From: Thiothrix winogradskyi | GTDB taxonomy: Bacteria > Pseudomonadota > Gammaproteobacteria > Thiotrichales > Thiotrichaceae | Reading direction: 5' to 3' | Assembly (NCBI RefSeq): GCF_021650935.1 | Contig: NZ_CP091244.1 | Location: 1,488,001 to 1,552,000 of the forward strand | Length of the DNA stretch: 64,000 nucleotides | Shown here: positions 53,793-61,321 of the stretch, in pieces | How the letters are laid out: every line of letters starts with the position of its first letter | Numbering within the stretch: the first letter of the stretch is position 1 | The notes under the pieces: model-generated | Seen by the model: only the letters and a program-made list of their open reading frames with translations | Database searches by the model: none | Told to the model about the DNA's origin: nothing | Program-made: the position numbers and the translations under genes

Positions 53793-56624
53793 TTACCCCG
53801 TATTCCGCATCCCCGCCGCAATCGCATTAATCGTCCGCAACAGCGTCGGCAACCAAGGCGAATCGGTACTCCCCGTTTCCTGCACATACTGCCGATGCCG
53901 CCGTATCAGCGTGATCTGGATGTGGTTCAGTGGGTCAAGGTAAGGGTCGCGGCGTTGCAGCGAATATTGCAGCAGCGGCGTTTCTTCCATCAACTCATTG
54001 ATGCGTGCCACACCCAATATTTCCGCTACCGTGCGCTCGTATTCGCCCCGGATGTCAGCAAAAATCTGTTGGGCACTTTCCTGATTTTCCGCCAGTTCCG
54101 CGTATTCGCGGGCAGTATCCATTTCACCTTTATACAGTGCCATCTGGGTATTGCTGAGCAGGGCGCGGAACGCAGGCCATTCCTGATACATGCGTTCCAG
54201 CAGTACACCATTGTCGGGGTGGGCGGCGCGGAACGTGCTTAACGCAGTGCCGATGCCATACCACGCGGGCAAGGTGTGGCGTGATTGCGCCCAACCAAAT
54301 ACCCACGGAATCGCGCGGATTGAGCCTTTGTCACGCACCGTTTTTTTGCGGTGTGAGGGGCGCGAACCGATGTTGAGCAGGGCAATTTCCTGCACCGGGG
54401 TGGCTTCGTAGAAATAATCCATCAGTCCCGGTGTCCAGTCGGTCAACTGGCGATAGCTTTGTTCGCCCGTAGCGGCTATGTCATGCATGGCGCGGTGGAA
54501 TTCTTCCGGGTAGACCTCCTGTTTTTTCAGCAAACCAAGGCTGGCTTTCAATAAGCCGGTTGCCCCCATGCTGAGTTCATAGGCGGCGGTTTCGACATTG
54601 CTGTATTTGGTGGCCAGCACTTCACCTTGTTCGGTGAACTTGATTTGCCCGTAAACCGTGCCGGGGGGTTGTGCCAGAATGGCATCGTGGGTCGGGCCGC
54701 CGCCGCGTCCGACTGTGCCGCCACGCCCGTGGAACAGGCGGCAGGTCACGCCGTAAGCGTCGGTGAGGGCAATGACTTGCTTCTGCGCATTGTACAGGTT
54801 CCAGTTGGAAGCGAGGATGCCGCCATCCTTGCACGAGTCGGAATAACCCAGCATGACTTCCTGCAAGTTGTCCGCTGCTTCCAACAAAGTACGGTAGGTT
54901 TTATTTTCCAGCAAACTAGTGAGGACGCTGCTGATGTGTTTCAGGTCTTCGATGGTTTCAAACAAGGGCGAAACCAAGATATTACAGTACAGGTGACGGT
55001 TCGCGTCGTAGCCGATCAGTCCTGCCATGCGTGCCAGCAGCATCACTTCCATCACATGGCTGGCGTTATGGGTCATGGAGATGACGTAAGTGCCGAAGAT
55101 ACCTGTACCGGCTTCGATGCGCATTTCCACCATGCTGTCGAAAATTTCCAGGGTTTCGGCAGCCTTATCGCTGAGTTTGGGGCGGGGCGGCAGGGGCAGG
55201 CGCGGGCGTAACAGCAACTCGCCCAGCAATTCCATGCGTTCGGCTTCACTCAGTTCCTGATAGTTGTGGCACAGGTCATTGTGGTGCAGGACTTCCGCCA
55301 CCGTGTCGGTATGGATGGTGGACTCCTGCCGGATGTCGAGTTTGAACAGGCCAAAGCCACACGTTTCGACTAGACGGATGAGATCTTTGAGTTCGCGCCC
55401 GGCAATCACGTGGTCATTGTGACTGCGCAAGGAAGCGTTGATCAGGTTCAATTCGTGCAGGAATTCGCTGACATCGGTGTAAGCGGTGGCGGGCAGCGGG
55501 GTGTTTTCACGTTGCAGGCGGGTATCCACGGTTTGCAGGGTCTGGCGTAATTTGTAACGCATCAGGCTGAGCAGGCGGCGGTAAGGTTCCTGATGGAACG
55601 TGACCGGAGCGTTGGCAAATACCCGGTCGGCCCAGCGGGCATTTTCCTGTGCCAGATGTTCCGTAAAAGCAGCGGTGGGGGTAATGAATTCGCTCGAATG
55701 TGACAGGATGGTGCGCAGTGCGCCGACCCGCTGGATGTATTCTGCCAAGGCTACCTGCATCTGCATACGGATGGCGCGGCGAGTGAGTGCCGGGGTAACG
55801 AACGGGTTGCCGTCGCGGTCGCCACCAATCCATGAGCCGAAGCGCAGGAAGCTGGGGACGTTAATCTTGCCCGAACCATAGGTCATGCGTACCGCCCGCT
55901 CAAAGTAGCGGTACAGCATGGGGATGGCGTCAAACAGGCTTTCGCGGAAGTAATACAGGCCGTAGCGGATTTCATCCTCGACCGTGGGTTTGCGGGTGCG
56001 TACTTCATTGGTGCGCCACAATATCTGAATTTGTGCCTTGAGTTGGCGCAACAGGGAATGGTGTTCATCCTCCCCCGCCAAGGGCGAACCCATTTGGTCG
56101 ATCACCAGAAAGATACGGCGCTGGATGTCCATCATGGTACGGCGGCGGGCTTCGGTCGGGTGCGCGGTGAATACTGGGATGTAACGCATCTGGTCAAGCA
56201 GGAATTGCAATTCCTTGGCGGTCAGCCCTTCCTGTTGCAGCTCGAACACGGTGCGGCGAGCCGAGCCTTTCCACAGGTGGGTTTTGGCCTGTTGCACTTC
56301 GCGGCGACGCTCCAGATGCTGGAAGTCTTCTTCGACGATATTGGTAATCAGGTAGAAAGTGTTGAAGGCGCGAATAACCTGTTCTAGCATGTCCACGTCC
56401 AGCTCGTCGATCAGTGCCATCAGCTCGTTGCGGGTTTCAGTGTCATTGCTTTTGCGCAGGCGGATGTAGCCACGCCGCAGTTTTTCGATAGTGGCGTAAA
56501 CCGCTTCGCCTTCCTGTTCTTTAATCACTTCACCGAGCAATTCACCGAACTGGCGGATATTGTCCTGCAATTTGGCAACGTCGAATGATTTGTCAGTGGG
56601 CTGGCTAGTAGAGGGGGTATTCAT
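53793..56624 (-). CDS. ppc: Phosphoenolpyruvate carboxylase
   Basis: A 943-residue enzyme converting phosphoenolpyruvate and bicarbonate to oxaloacetate, replenishing the TCA cycle. The first active-site block is VFTAHPTEARRRTM (catalytic His near residue 155), followed by GGDRDGNPFVT, LDIRQES and the Gly-rich mobile loop FHGRGGTVGRGGGPTHDAIL near 600. The C-terminal end is MRNTG, as the family's (M/L)RNTG. Length is slightly above the usual ~880-930 because of an N-terminal extension. It is divergent from the phasin unit; the ~230-base gap holds the phasin promoter. Confidence 0.96.
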   Translation of the reverse strand: MNTPSTSQPTDKSFDVAKLQDNIRQFGELLGEVIKEQEGEAVYATIEKLRRGYIRLRKSNDTETRNELMALIDELDVDMLEQVIRAFNTFYLITNIVEEDFQHLERRREVQQAKTHLWKGSARRTVFELQQEGLTAKELQFLLDQMRYIPVFTAHPTEARRRTMMDIQRRIFLVIDQMGSPLAGEDEHHSLLRQLKAQIQILWRTNEVRTRKPTVEDEIRYGLYYFRESLFDAIPMLYRYFERAVRMTYGSGKINVPSFLRFGSWIGGDRDGNPFVTPALTRRAIRMQMQVALAEYIQRVGALRTILSHSSEFITPTAAFTEHLAQENARWADRVFANAPVTFHQEPYRRLLSLMRYKLRQTLQTVDTRLQRENTPLPATAYTDVSEFLHELNLINASLRSHNDHVIAGRELKDLIRLVETCGFGLFKLDIRQESTIHTDTVAEVLHHNDLCHNYQELSEAERMELLGELLLRPRLPLPPRPKLSDKAAETLEIFDSMVEMRIEAGTGIFGTYVISMTHNASHVMEVMLLARMAGLIGYDANRHLYCNILVSPLFETIEDLKHISSVLTSLLENKTYRTLLEAADNLQEVMLGYSDSCKDGGILASNWNLYNAQKQVIALTDAYGVTCRLFHGRGGTVGRGGGPTHDAILAQPPGTVYGQIKFTEQGEVLATKYSNVETAAYELSMGATGLLKASLGLLKKQEVYPEEFHRAMHDIAATGEQSYRQLTDWTPGLMDYFYEATPVQEIALLNIGSRPSHRKKTVRDKGSIRAIPWVFGWAQSRHTLPAWYGIGTALSTFRAAHPDNGVLLERMYQEWPAFRALLSNTQMALYKGEMDTAREYAELAENQESAQQIFADIRGEYERTVAEILGVARINELMEETPLLQYSLQRRDPYLDPLNHIQITLIRRHRQYVQETGSTDSPWLPTLLRTINAIAAGMRNTG

Positions 56625-56737
56625 AGGCTAATTTCCTAAAAGTTGACAAGGGTAAACCCGACAGAAATACGCTGTTATTATGCCTCAATAATCGCCCCAG
56701 ACGCACTAAAGGCTTACGAAATCATCAAACTTCATTA

Positions 56738-56758
56738 TTTTGCTGCATTGCAACAAAA
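56738..56758. promoter_or_regulatory. Candidate PhaR-type operator 1
   Basis: A near-perfect palindrome centred on GCTGCATTGCAAC, immediately upstream of the phasin -35 box. It matches the CTGC-N3/4-GCAG form reported for the PHA regulator PhaR with one mismatch. Related sites lie at 57492-57516 and 58801-58821. Confidence 0.6.
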
Positions 56759-56763
56759 AGCCG

Positions 56764-56792
56764 TTGACAGTGTTTCAGGAAAGCGATATTGT
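56764..56792 (+). promoter_or_regulatory. Sigma-70 promoter of phasin 1
   Basis: TTGACA, exactly 17 bases, then TATTGT: a consensus -35 and a good -10. It lies 67 bases before the phasin ATG and is duplicated at the second phasin gene. Confidence 0.88.
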
Positions 56793-56858
56793 GCACTGCA
56801 TCAAATGCAGAAACGCATTAAGAGATTAAACCGAAATAAACACACTAGGAGATATGAC

Positions 56859-57362
56859 ATGCAAAACGAAATGATGAACATCGTAAAACAATTCAGTGAC
56901 AGCGCTATGGCTTCTGCTAAGAAAATCGGCGAACTGAACATGAAAACGTTTGAAACACTGGCTACCAAGCAAGCTGACCTGGTTAAGTCTTGTGTTGAAA
57001 TGGGCACTAAGAACGCAGAAGCAGCAACTAAAGTGAAAGACATCACTGAACTGAACGCTCTGCAACAAGACGTTACTCGCACTTGTGGCGAAAAATGGGT
57101 TGCTAACATGCGTGAAGCAACTGAAATGCTGACTTCAGTTCGTGACGAACTGACTGCCATCATGGAAGAAGCTGCTAAGTACACGCAAGCAGGTGCTGAG
57201 CAAGCTGTAGAAGCTGGCAAGAAAGCAGCGACTGAAGCTGTTGAAAAAACTACCGAAGCTGTTGAGAAAGCATCTGCTGAAGTTGTTGAAATGACTAAAG
57301 AAGCTGCTGACAAGACTGTTGAAGCTACTAAGAAAGCTGCTGCAAAAGCTAAAGCTGCTTAA
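56859..57362 (+). CDS. Phasin (PHA granule-associated protein), copy 1
   Basis: A 167-residue PhaP-type phasin that would coat polyhydroxyalkanoate granules. It is almost wholly helical: an amphipathic N-terminal region (MMNIVKQFSDSAMASAKKIG), the phasin core with QADLVKSCVEMGTKNAEAA and WVANMREATEML, and an Ala/Lys-rich C-terminal tail resembling histone H1-like segments (KTVEATKKAAAKAKAA). The ATG at 56859 has AGGAGATATGAC just before it; longer frames upstream run through the promoter. It is part of a tandem duplication including promoter and terminator. No PHA synthase gene is in the window. Confidence 0.92.
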   Translation: MQNEMMNIVKQFSDSAMASAKKIGELNMKTFETLATKQADLVKSCVEMGTKNAEAATKVKDITELNALQQDVTRTCGEKWVANMREATEMLTSVRDELTAIMEEAAKYTQAGAEQAVEAGKKAATEAVEKTTEAVEKASAEVVEMTKEAADKTVEATKKAAAKAKAA

Positions 57363-57441
57363 TTTAACGAGTTTGACAGTGGGTCAGGGTGTAACTCCTC
57401 CTCTCCTCTCTCTTGCGACCTGACCCACTTCTCCTCCATTG

Positions 57442-57467
57442 CCCGCTCTTGTAGCGGGTAATTTTTT
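57442..57467 (+). terminator. Terminator of phasin 1
   Basis: CCCGCT-CTTGT-AGCGGG stem-loop followed by AATTTTTT-type T-run, about 80 bases after the stop; identical to the one after phasin 2. Confidence 0.9.
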
Positions 57468-57491
57468 GCCTATTCTCTGATGAAACTTTAC

Positions 57492-57516
57492 TTTTTTGTT
57501 GCAGTGCAGCAAAAAA
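57492..57516. promoter_or_regulatory. Candidate PhaR-type operator 2
   Basis: A 25-base palindrome centred on GTTGCAGTGCAGC with T6 and A6 flanks, placed exactly like operator 1 relative to the second phasin promoter. Confidence 0.6.
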
Positions 57517-57520
57517 GTCG

Positions 57521-57549
57521 TTGACAGTGTTTCAGGAAAGCGTTATTGT
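57521..57549 (+). promoter_or_regulatory. Sigma-70 promoter of phasin 2
   Basis: TTGACA, 17 bases, TATTGT; the same as the phasin 1 promoter except for one spacer base. Confidence 0.88.
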
Positions 57550-57617
57550 GCACTGCATCAAATGCAGAAACGCATTAAGAGATTAAACCGACATTTAGAC
57601 CCCCTAGGAGATATGAC

Positions 57618-58121
57618 ATGCAAAACGAAATGATGAACATCGTAAAACAATTCAGTGACAGCGCTATGGCTTCTGCCAAGAAAATCGGCGAACTGAACAT
57701 GAAAACGTTTGAAACACTGGCTACCAAGCAAGCTGACCTGGTTAAGTCTTGTGTTGAAATGGGCACTAAGAACGCTGAAGCTGCTACCAAGGTTAAAGAC
57801 CTGGGCGAACTGAACGCACTGCAACAAGACGTTACTCGCTCTTGTGGCGAAAAATGGGTTGCTAACATGCGTGAAGCAACTGAAATGCTGACAGCGGTTC
57901 GTGACGAACTGACTGCTATCATGGAAGAAGCTGCAAAGTACACTCAAGCAGGTGCTGAGCAAGCAGTAGAAGCTGGCAAGAAAGCAGCAACTGAAGCGGT
58001 AGAAAAGACTACTGAAGCTGTTGAAAAAGCTTCTGCTGAAGTTGTTGAAATGACTAAAGAAGCGGCTGACAAGACTGTTGAAGCTACTAAGAAAGCGGCT
58101 GCAAAAGCTAAAGCTGCTTAA
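57618..58121 (+). CDS. Phasin (PHA granule-associated protein), copy 2
   Basis: A 167-residue phasin nearly identical to the one at 56859. Visible protein differences are few and conservative (for example DITELN to DLGELN, RTCGEK to RSCGEK, TSVRDE to TAVRDE), while silent codon changes are more frequent in the second half. That implies purifying selection since duplication. It has its own copy of operator palindrome, promoter, ribosome site (AGGAGATATGAC) and terminator. Only the short leader just upstream of the ribosome site is different (2 bases longer). Confidence 0.92.
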   Translation: MQNEMMNIVKQFSDSAMASAKKIGELNMKTFETLATKQADLVKSCVEMGTKNAEAATKVKDLGELNALQQDVTRSCGEKWVANMREATEMLTAVRDELTAIMEEAAKYTQAGAEQAVEAGKKAATEAVEKTTEAVEKASAEVVEMTKEAADKTVEATKKAAAKAKAA

Positions 58122-58200
58122 TTTAACGAGTTTGACAGTGGGTCAGGGTGTAACTCCTCCTCTCCTCTCTCTTGCGACCTGATCCACTTCTCCTCCATTG

Positions 58201-58226
58201 CCCGCTCTTGTAGCGGGTAATTTTTT
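58201..58226 (+). terminator. Terminator of phasin 2
   Basis: CCCGCT-CTTGT-AGCGGG followed by a T-run, a copy of the phasin 1 terminator. The 3' end of a DUF2130 remnant on the other strand begins directly beyond it. Confidence 0.9.
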
Positions 58227-58228
58227 GC

Positions 58229-58413
58229 CTATTCGTCGTCAAATTCCAACGCTGCCACTACCCGCATAGTGTGACCGATAATGCCTTGCAACGCGCCGTA
58301 TATACCGGTCGTGCTGCTGACCACCCGCTCTAACTGCTTTTCGCGTTCTGCCCCCAATGCTTTTCCATTGCACGGCGTTCCTTGTGGATTTGTGCCTGCA
58401 TGATGGTTTGCAT
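58229..58413 (-). pseudogene. Remnant of a DUF2130 family gene (3' end, frameshifted)
   Basis: The minus strand reads QAQIHKERRAMEKHWG and then, after a shift in a run of five G, REKQLERVVSSTTGIYG with ALQGIIGHTMRVVAALEFDDE ending at a stop. Joined, this is the typical C-terminus of DUF2130 proteins (RAMEKxW-KREKQ-ER, then MYGDLQGIIG and a terminal LEL-type end). One extra G would restore the frame. The N-terminal ~350 residues are absent, with a stop codon just upstream of the first Met, so it is a fragment even if the shift is a sequencing error. Confidence 0.62.
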
Positions 58414-58486
58414 AATTGCGCCCTGTGATTACTCGGTGGTCGGAGTATAGGCGTAGTGTTGCCGAAAAGGCAGTTTGGCAGGCTTG

Positions 58487-58711
58487 TCAGTCGTCGCCGA
58501 TGATGATGAGCATTTGGGCGTTGTAAGCGTTCACACCGTATTCGAGTACCTTGTTGGCATAACTGCCGAATTGTGCGTTGAAGTCGGCTTCGGTGTATTT
58601 GTGGCAACACACCCCGGGGCAGTTTTTGGTGATATACATATCGGCATAATATTCACTGGTGAAAACGATGGCGCGTTTCCATTTTTCGCCGATGACAACG
58701 TAGTTTTTCAT
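58487..58711 (-). CDS. Small soluble protein, function unknown
   Basis: A 74-residue protein beginning MKNYVVIGEKWKRAIVF, with two Cys in CPGVCCHK near residue 34 and a Tyr-rich C-terminal half. AAGG lies eight bases before the ATG, supporting translation. No family is recognised. The upstream region carries a perfect 21-base palindrome of the type found at both phasin promoters, so it may be co-regulated with PHA genes (inference). Confidence 0.6.
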   Translation of the reverse strand: MKNYVVIGEKWKRAIVFTSEYYADMYITKNCPGVCCHKYTEADFNAQFGSYANKVLEYGVNAYNAQMLIIIGDD

Positions 58712-58800
58712 GTCAGTACCTTGTTTGGTTAGCCTGGTTGATAGGCAGCTTGTGAGGTTAGACGCTGCTATAGGACTTAGGGTTCACACTAGGCTAACAA

Positions 58801-58821
58801 ATTTGCTGCATTGCAGCAAAT
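58801..58821. promoter_or_regulatory. Perfect 21-base palindrome, candidate PhaR-type operator 3
   Basis: The arms ATTTGCTGCA and TGCAGCAAAT flank a single T. It contains CTGC-ATT-GCAG, an exact fit to CTGC-N3-GCAG. It lies 90 bases upstream of the 74-residue gene on the minus strand. Confidence 0.6.
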
Positions 58822-58861
58822 AAGTTTTCCGGTACTGGTCGTGGAATCGGGTGCGTTAATC

Positions 58862-59185
58862 TTAAATGCGCGGTTCTTGACGTTGTGGGGTGGAGCTTTG
58901 ACCGGGTTTGGCGTTCATGTAGCAGGCGTGTTTGCCGTCGCTGTAGCCGATGCGGTAGAACACCGCGAGGGCGAGGGTTAGCACTATGCTGGCGAGGGTT
59001 AGCACTATGCTGGCGAGGGTTAGCACTATGCTGGCGAGGGTTAGCACTATGCTGGCGAGGGTTAGCACTATGCTGGCGAGGGTTTGGTAAATGCCAAACG
59101 ATTCAATCGCGGTGCTGAGTACCCAGAATAAGCCAATGCCTGCGAAAATCGCACCGGAGAGGATAAAGGGTATGCGCGTTCCCAT
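58862..59185 (-). CDS. Membrane protein with in-frame heptad tandem repeat
   Basis: A 107-residue protein. One helix at about residues 7-28 (FILSGAIFAGIGLFWVL), then a second hydrophobic region made of five to six exact LASIVLT heptads (residues ~36-77), ending LALAVFYRIGYSDG and a polar tail with one Cys. The repeat is a 21-bp DNA tandem array, so copy-number change would lengthen or shorten the hydrophobic stretch without shifting frame. Without the extra repeats the protein would be an ordinary ~70-residue two-helix membrane protein. Function unknown. Confidence 0.62.
   Translation of the reverse strand: MGTRIPFILSGAIFAGIGLFWVLSTAIESFGIYQTLASIVLTLASIVLTLASIVLTLASIVLTLASIVLTLALAVFYRIGYSDGKHACYMNAKPGQSSTPQRQEPRI
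58971..59075. repeat. 21-bp tandem repeat, five perfect units
   Basis: Five identical copies of GCGAGGGTTAGCACTATGCT+G plus a partial sixth, each encoding one seven-residue hydrophobic unit of the minus-strand gene that contains it. Confidence 0.95.
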
Positions 59186-59309
59186 GAGATGCCCCGTGTT
59201 GTTTTTTAATAAATTAAACTAATGATAGCAGTGGGGGCGAGGGGTGTATAGGGTACAACGATTAATTTAAGCGCGTGTCTCGTAGGTTGGACTTTAGTCC
59301 GACATTCTT

Positions 59310-59926
59310 GTAGCCGCTTTTTGTCTTGAACTGGGATTTTTGGGATGACAGGATTGGTAGGATTACAGAGTGGGTTCTTTCATGGTAATCCTTTAATCCT
59401 AAAAATCATGGTTCAGATATATTAAATGATGGTGGTATTGAGAGTGTAGGGGCAATTCATGAATTGCCCCTACGTTGATGGTTTTAATTCATTTTAAATC
59501 AGGGCGGTTTTCAGAACTAGTTGCTTTTGTCTTGAACTGGGATTTTTGGGATGACAGGATTGGTAAGATTACAGAGAGGGTTCTTTCATGGTGATCCTTT
59601 AATCCTAAAAATCATGGTTCAGATATATTAAATTATGGTGGTATTGAGAGTAGGGGCAATTCATGAATTGCCCCTACGTTGATGATTTTAATCCCTTTTA
59701 AATCAGGGCGGTCTTCAGAACTAGTCGCTTTTGTCTTGAACTGGGATTTTTGGGATGACAGGATTGGTAGGATTACAGAGTGGGTTCTTTCATGGTAATC
59801 CTTTAATCCTAAAAATCATGGTTCAGATATATTAAATGATGGTGGTATTGAGAGTGTAGGGGCAATTCATGAATTGCCCCTACGTTGATGATTTTGATCC
59901 CTTTTAAATCAGGGCGGTCTTCAGAA
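59310..59926. repeat. Three tandem ~205-bp units, each ending in a degenerate CRISPR repeat
   Basis: Units at 59310-59516, 59517-59720 and 59721-59926 are near-identical. Each contains TTGTCTTGAACTGGG, a GGATTTTTGGGATGACAGG segment, a perfect 28-base palindrome (59446-59473, 59650-59677, 59856-59883; core GGGGCAATTCATGAATTGCC) and, last, a 36-base CRISPR-like repeat with four, two and three mismatches (59481-59516, 59685-59720, 59891-59926). This fills the gene-free stretch left of the array; no gene is seen in it. The last unit's repeat is followed by a normal 34-base spacer, so the triplication is joined to the array end. Confidence 0.9.
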
Positions 59927-59972
59927 TGGTCATTGCCTTCACCCATCACTGCCAGAATGGGTCTTAATCCCT
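59891..59972. CRISPR. CRISPR array, left terminal part
   Basis: A degenerate terminal repeat (59891-59926, three mismatches near its 5' end), one 34-base spacer (59927-59960), and the first 12 bases of a repeat (GTCTTAATCCCT) that is split by the first IS110 element. Degeneration at this end suggests it is the leader-distal (old) end, so the leader should lie to the right, beyond the window. Confidence 0.85.
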
Positions 59973-60030
59973 TGTATCTTTAAAGCATAGAATTTCCGAT
60001 AAGCTAAACTGTTAAAGAGCGGAAGAGGTT

Positions 60031-60195
60031 GCGCAGTCGGAAGGTCAGAGTTGGTCTTAATCCGAGGCTTCGAGCCTGTGAGAAGAGGAACCGACCTTCC
60101 ATTTTTCAGGAGATCAGGCTGGACGATACTTGAGTCCACCCATCGCTAAAAATAGCACGGGTTGAGGCTGTATTCTACAAGGGAAGCCGCTGAAA
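60031..60195 (+). ncRNA. Candidate bridge RNA, copy 1
   Basis: Two internal loops in the order target then donor. Target loop: stem GGAAGGTC/GACCTTCC (60039-60046, 60093-60100) enclosing a hairpin AGGCT-TCG-AGCCT; left guide GTCTTAATCC (60054-60063) equals the first ten bases of the CRISPR repeat; a purine right side GAGAAGAGG (60080-60088) can pair with CTTTT with one G-T wobble. Donor loop: closed by TCAGGCT/AGCCGCTGA; left guide GACGATACT (60122-60130) equals the element's right end, right guide TACAAG (60176-60181) is complementary to CT plus the left end TGTA. Exact RNA ends are not known. Confidence 0.82.
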
Positions 60196-60266
60196 GATTG
60201 CACAATAGGATGGCATGAGCAAACCGCTTTTTGATCAGGATAGCGTCAACCACAAGGAGTAGTCCC

Positions 60267-61257
60267 ATGACAGACACTGTTGTATCCATCGGCATAGATG
60301 TGGCGAAAGACAAGTTGCAAATTGCTTGGTTGCGCCAGTTGCAGCCCTTGCAGGTGAAGCCCAAGAGCCTGCCTAATCACCCTAAAGGCTATGAAGAACT
60401 GCTGGATTGGCTGTTGAAAAACACGGGAGTAACGGTTGAACGGCTACGGATTACGCTAGAACCGACCAATATTTACCATGAAGGGTGGCGTTGTATCTGC
60501 ATGATCACGGCTGCCAAGTTTGTCTGGTTAACGCTAAACAGGTGAGTGATTTTGCGGCGAGTTTGGGCAATTTGTCGAAGAATGACCGTAAGGATAGCGT
60601 CATGCTGGCGCGTTTTGGTCTGGTGATGAATCCACGGATTTGGCAACCCGCACCATTGGAAATCAGGCAGTTACATGCATTGCTAGACCGGCTTGATACT
60701 CTGCAAGCGACCATGCAGCAAGAAGAAAATCGTCTGGATACCTTGCAACTACGCGAACGCTACCCGAAAACCGTCAAAGAGTCGTTGGATGAATCCATTG
60801 AATTCCTCAAGCAGTCGATGCAAACGATTCGTGACCAAATCGACGACCATATTGACCGTCACCCCGGTTTGAAACACGACCAGAAATTGTTGGCTACCAT
60901 CCCCGGTGTTGGGGCGTTGACAGCGCAACGAATGATTGCACTCATACGTAGCAGGGACTTCACCAAAGCCTCACAAGTTGCCGCGTTCATGGGCTTAGTG
61001 CCGGTGGAGCGAACGTCAGGAACCAGCGTATTTAAGCGTCCGCGTATTTCACGGCGGGGGATCCTGAGTTACGTGGCAAGCTGTTTATGCCAGTGGTAGC
61101 GGCGATTACTCACAATCCCATTGTTCAAAAGTTTTACCGCAAATTGCTGGATCAAAAGAAACACCAACGGGCGGCTATGACGGCTGCCATGCGTAAGCTG
61201 GTGCATATTTGTTTTGGTGTGTTGAAGAACCAGCAGGTATTTTCACCAACGATGTAG
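60267..61257 (+). pseudogene. IS110-family recombinase, frame broken twice
   Basis: Same protein as the intact copy at 62451-63443 but with single-base losses in two G-runs: GGGG to GGG after CATGAA near residue 73, and a run of six G to five near residue 265. The first removes everything after the N-terminal third of the RuvC-like domain from the starting frame; the second removes the C-terminus. Both lesions are homopolymer changes, so a sequencing artefact has to be considered. AAGGAG precedes the ATG. Confidence 0.85.
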
Positions 61258-61321
61258 GGTATTCAATAGCGGGGTCAATAAAAAATCCCTATGGATTTTT
61301 TGTTGACCTCAAGACGATACT

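Larger units (their letters stand above)
59973..61321 (+). mobile_element. IS110-group insertion sequence, copy 1 (1349 bp)
   Basis: Bounded by a CT dinucleotide on each side (59971-59972 and 61322-61323), inside a CRISPR repeat after GTCTTAATCC. It has no terminal inverted repeats, as expected for IS110. A ~290-base non-coding left end holds the bridge-RNA-like structure and a short right end ends in GACGATACT. It differs from copy 2 by the loss of one G near 60484 and one near 61060, so its recombinase frame is broken. Confidence 0.93.

Noticed and set aside
58239..58610. 123-residue minus-strand frame rich in His and Arg
   Set aside because: It is a wrong-frame reading across the DUF2130 remnant; the convincing protein signal is in the two other frames.
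58885..59118. Plus-strand frame with a repeating LALCWRG heptad
   Set aside because: It is the antisense reading of the 21-bp tandem repeat; the minus-strand gene has sensible membrane topology and a start, this one does not.
59317..59930. The ~205-bp triplicated block as CRISPR leader
   Set aside because: Repeats next to it are degenerate, as at the old end of arrays, and the handle-like end of the repeat points the other way.
60054..60063. Reading GTCTTAATCC in the IS left end as a stray fragment of a CRISPR repeat
   Set aside because: It lies at the guide position of a stem-closed loop, in both copies, ends exactly at the insertion core, and the companion loop independently matches the element ends.
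59939..60364. Two minus-strand frames (66 and 72 residues) in the left end of the IS110 element, repeated at 62120-62548
   Set aside because: They are duplicated only because the element is duplicated, lack ribosome sites and family similarity, and lie over the structured RNA region and recombinase start.
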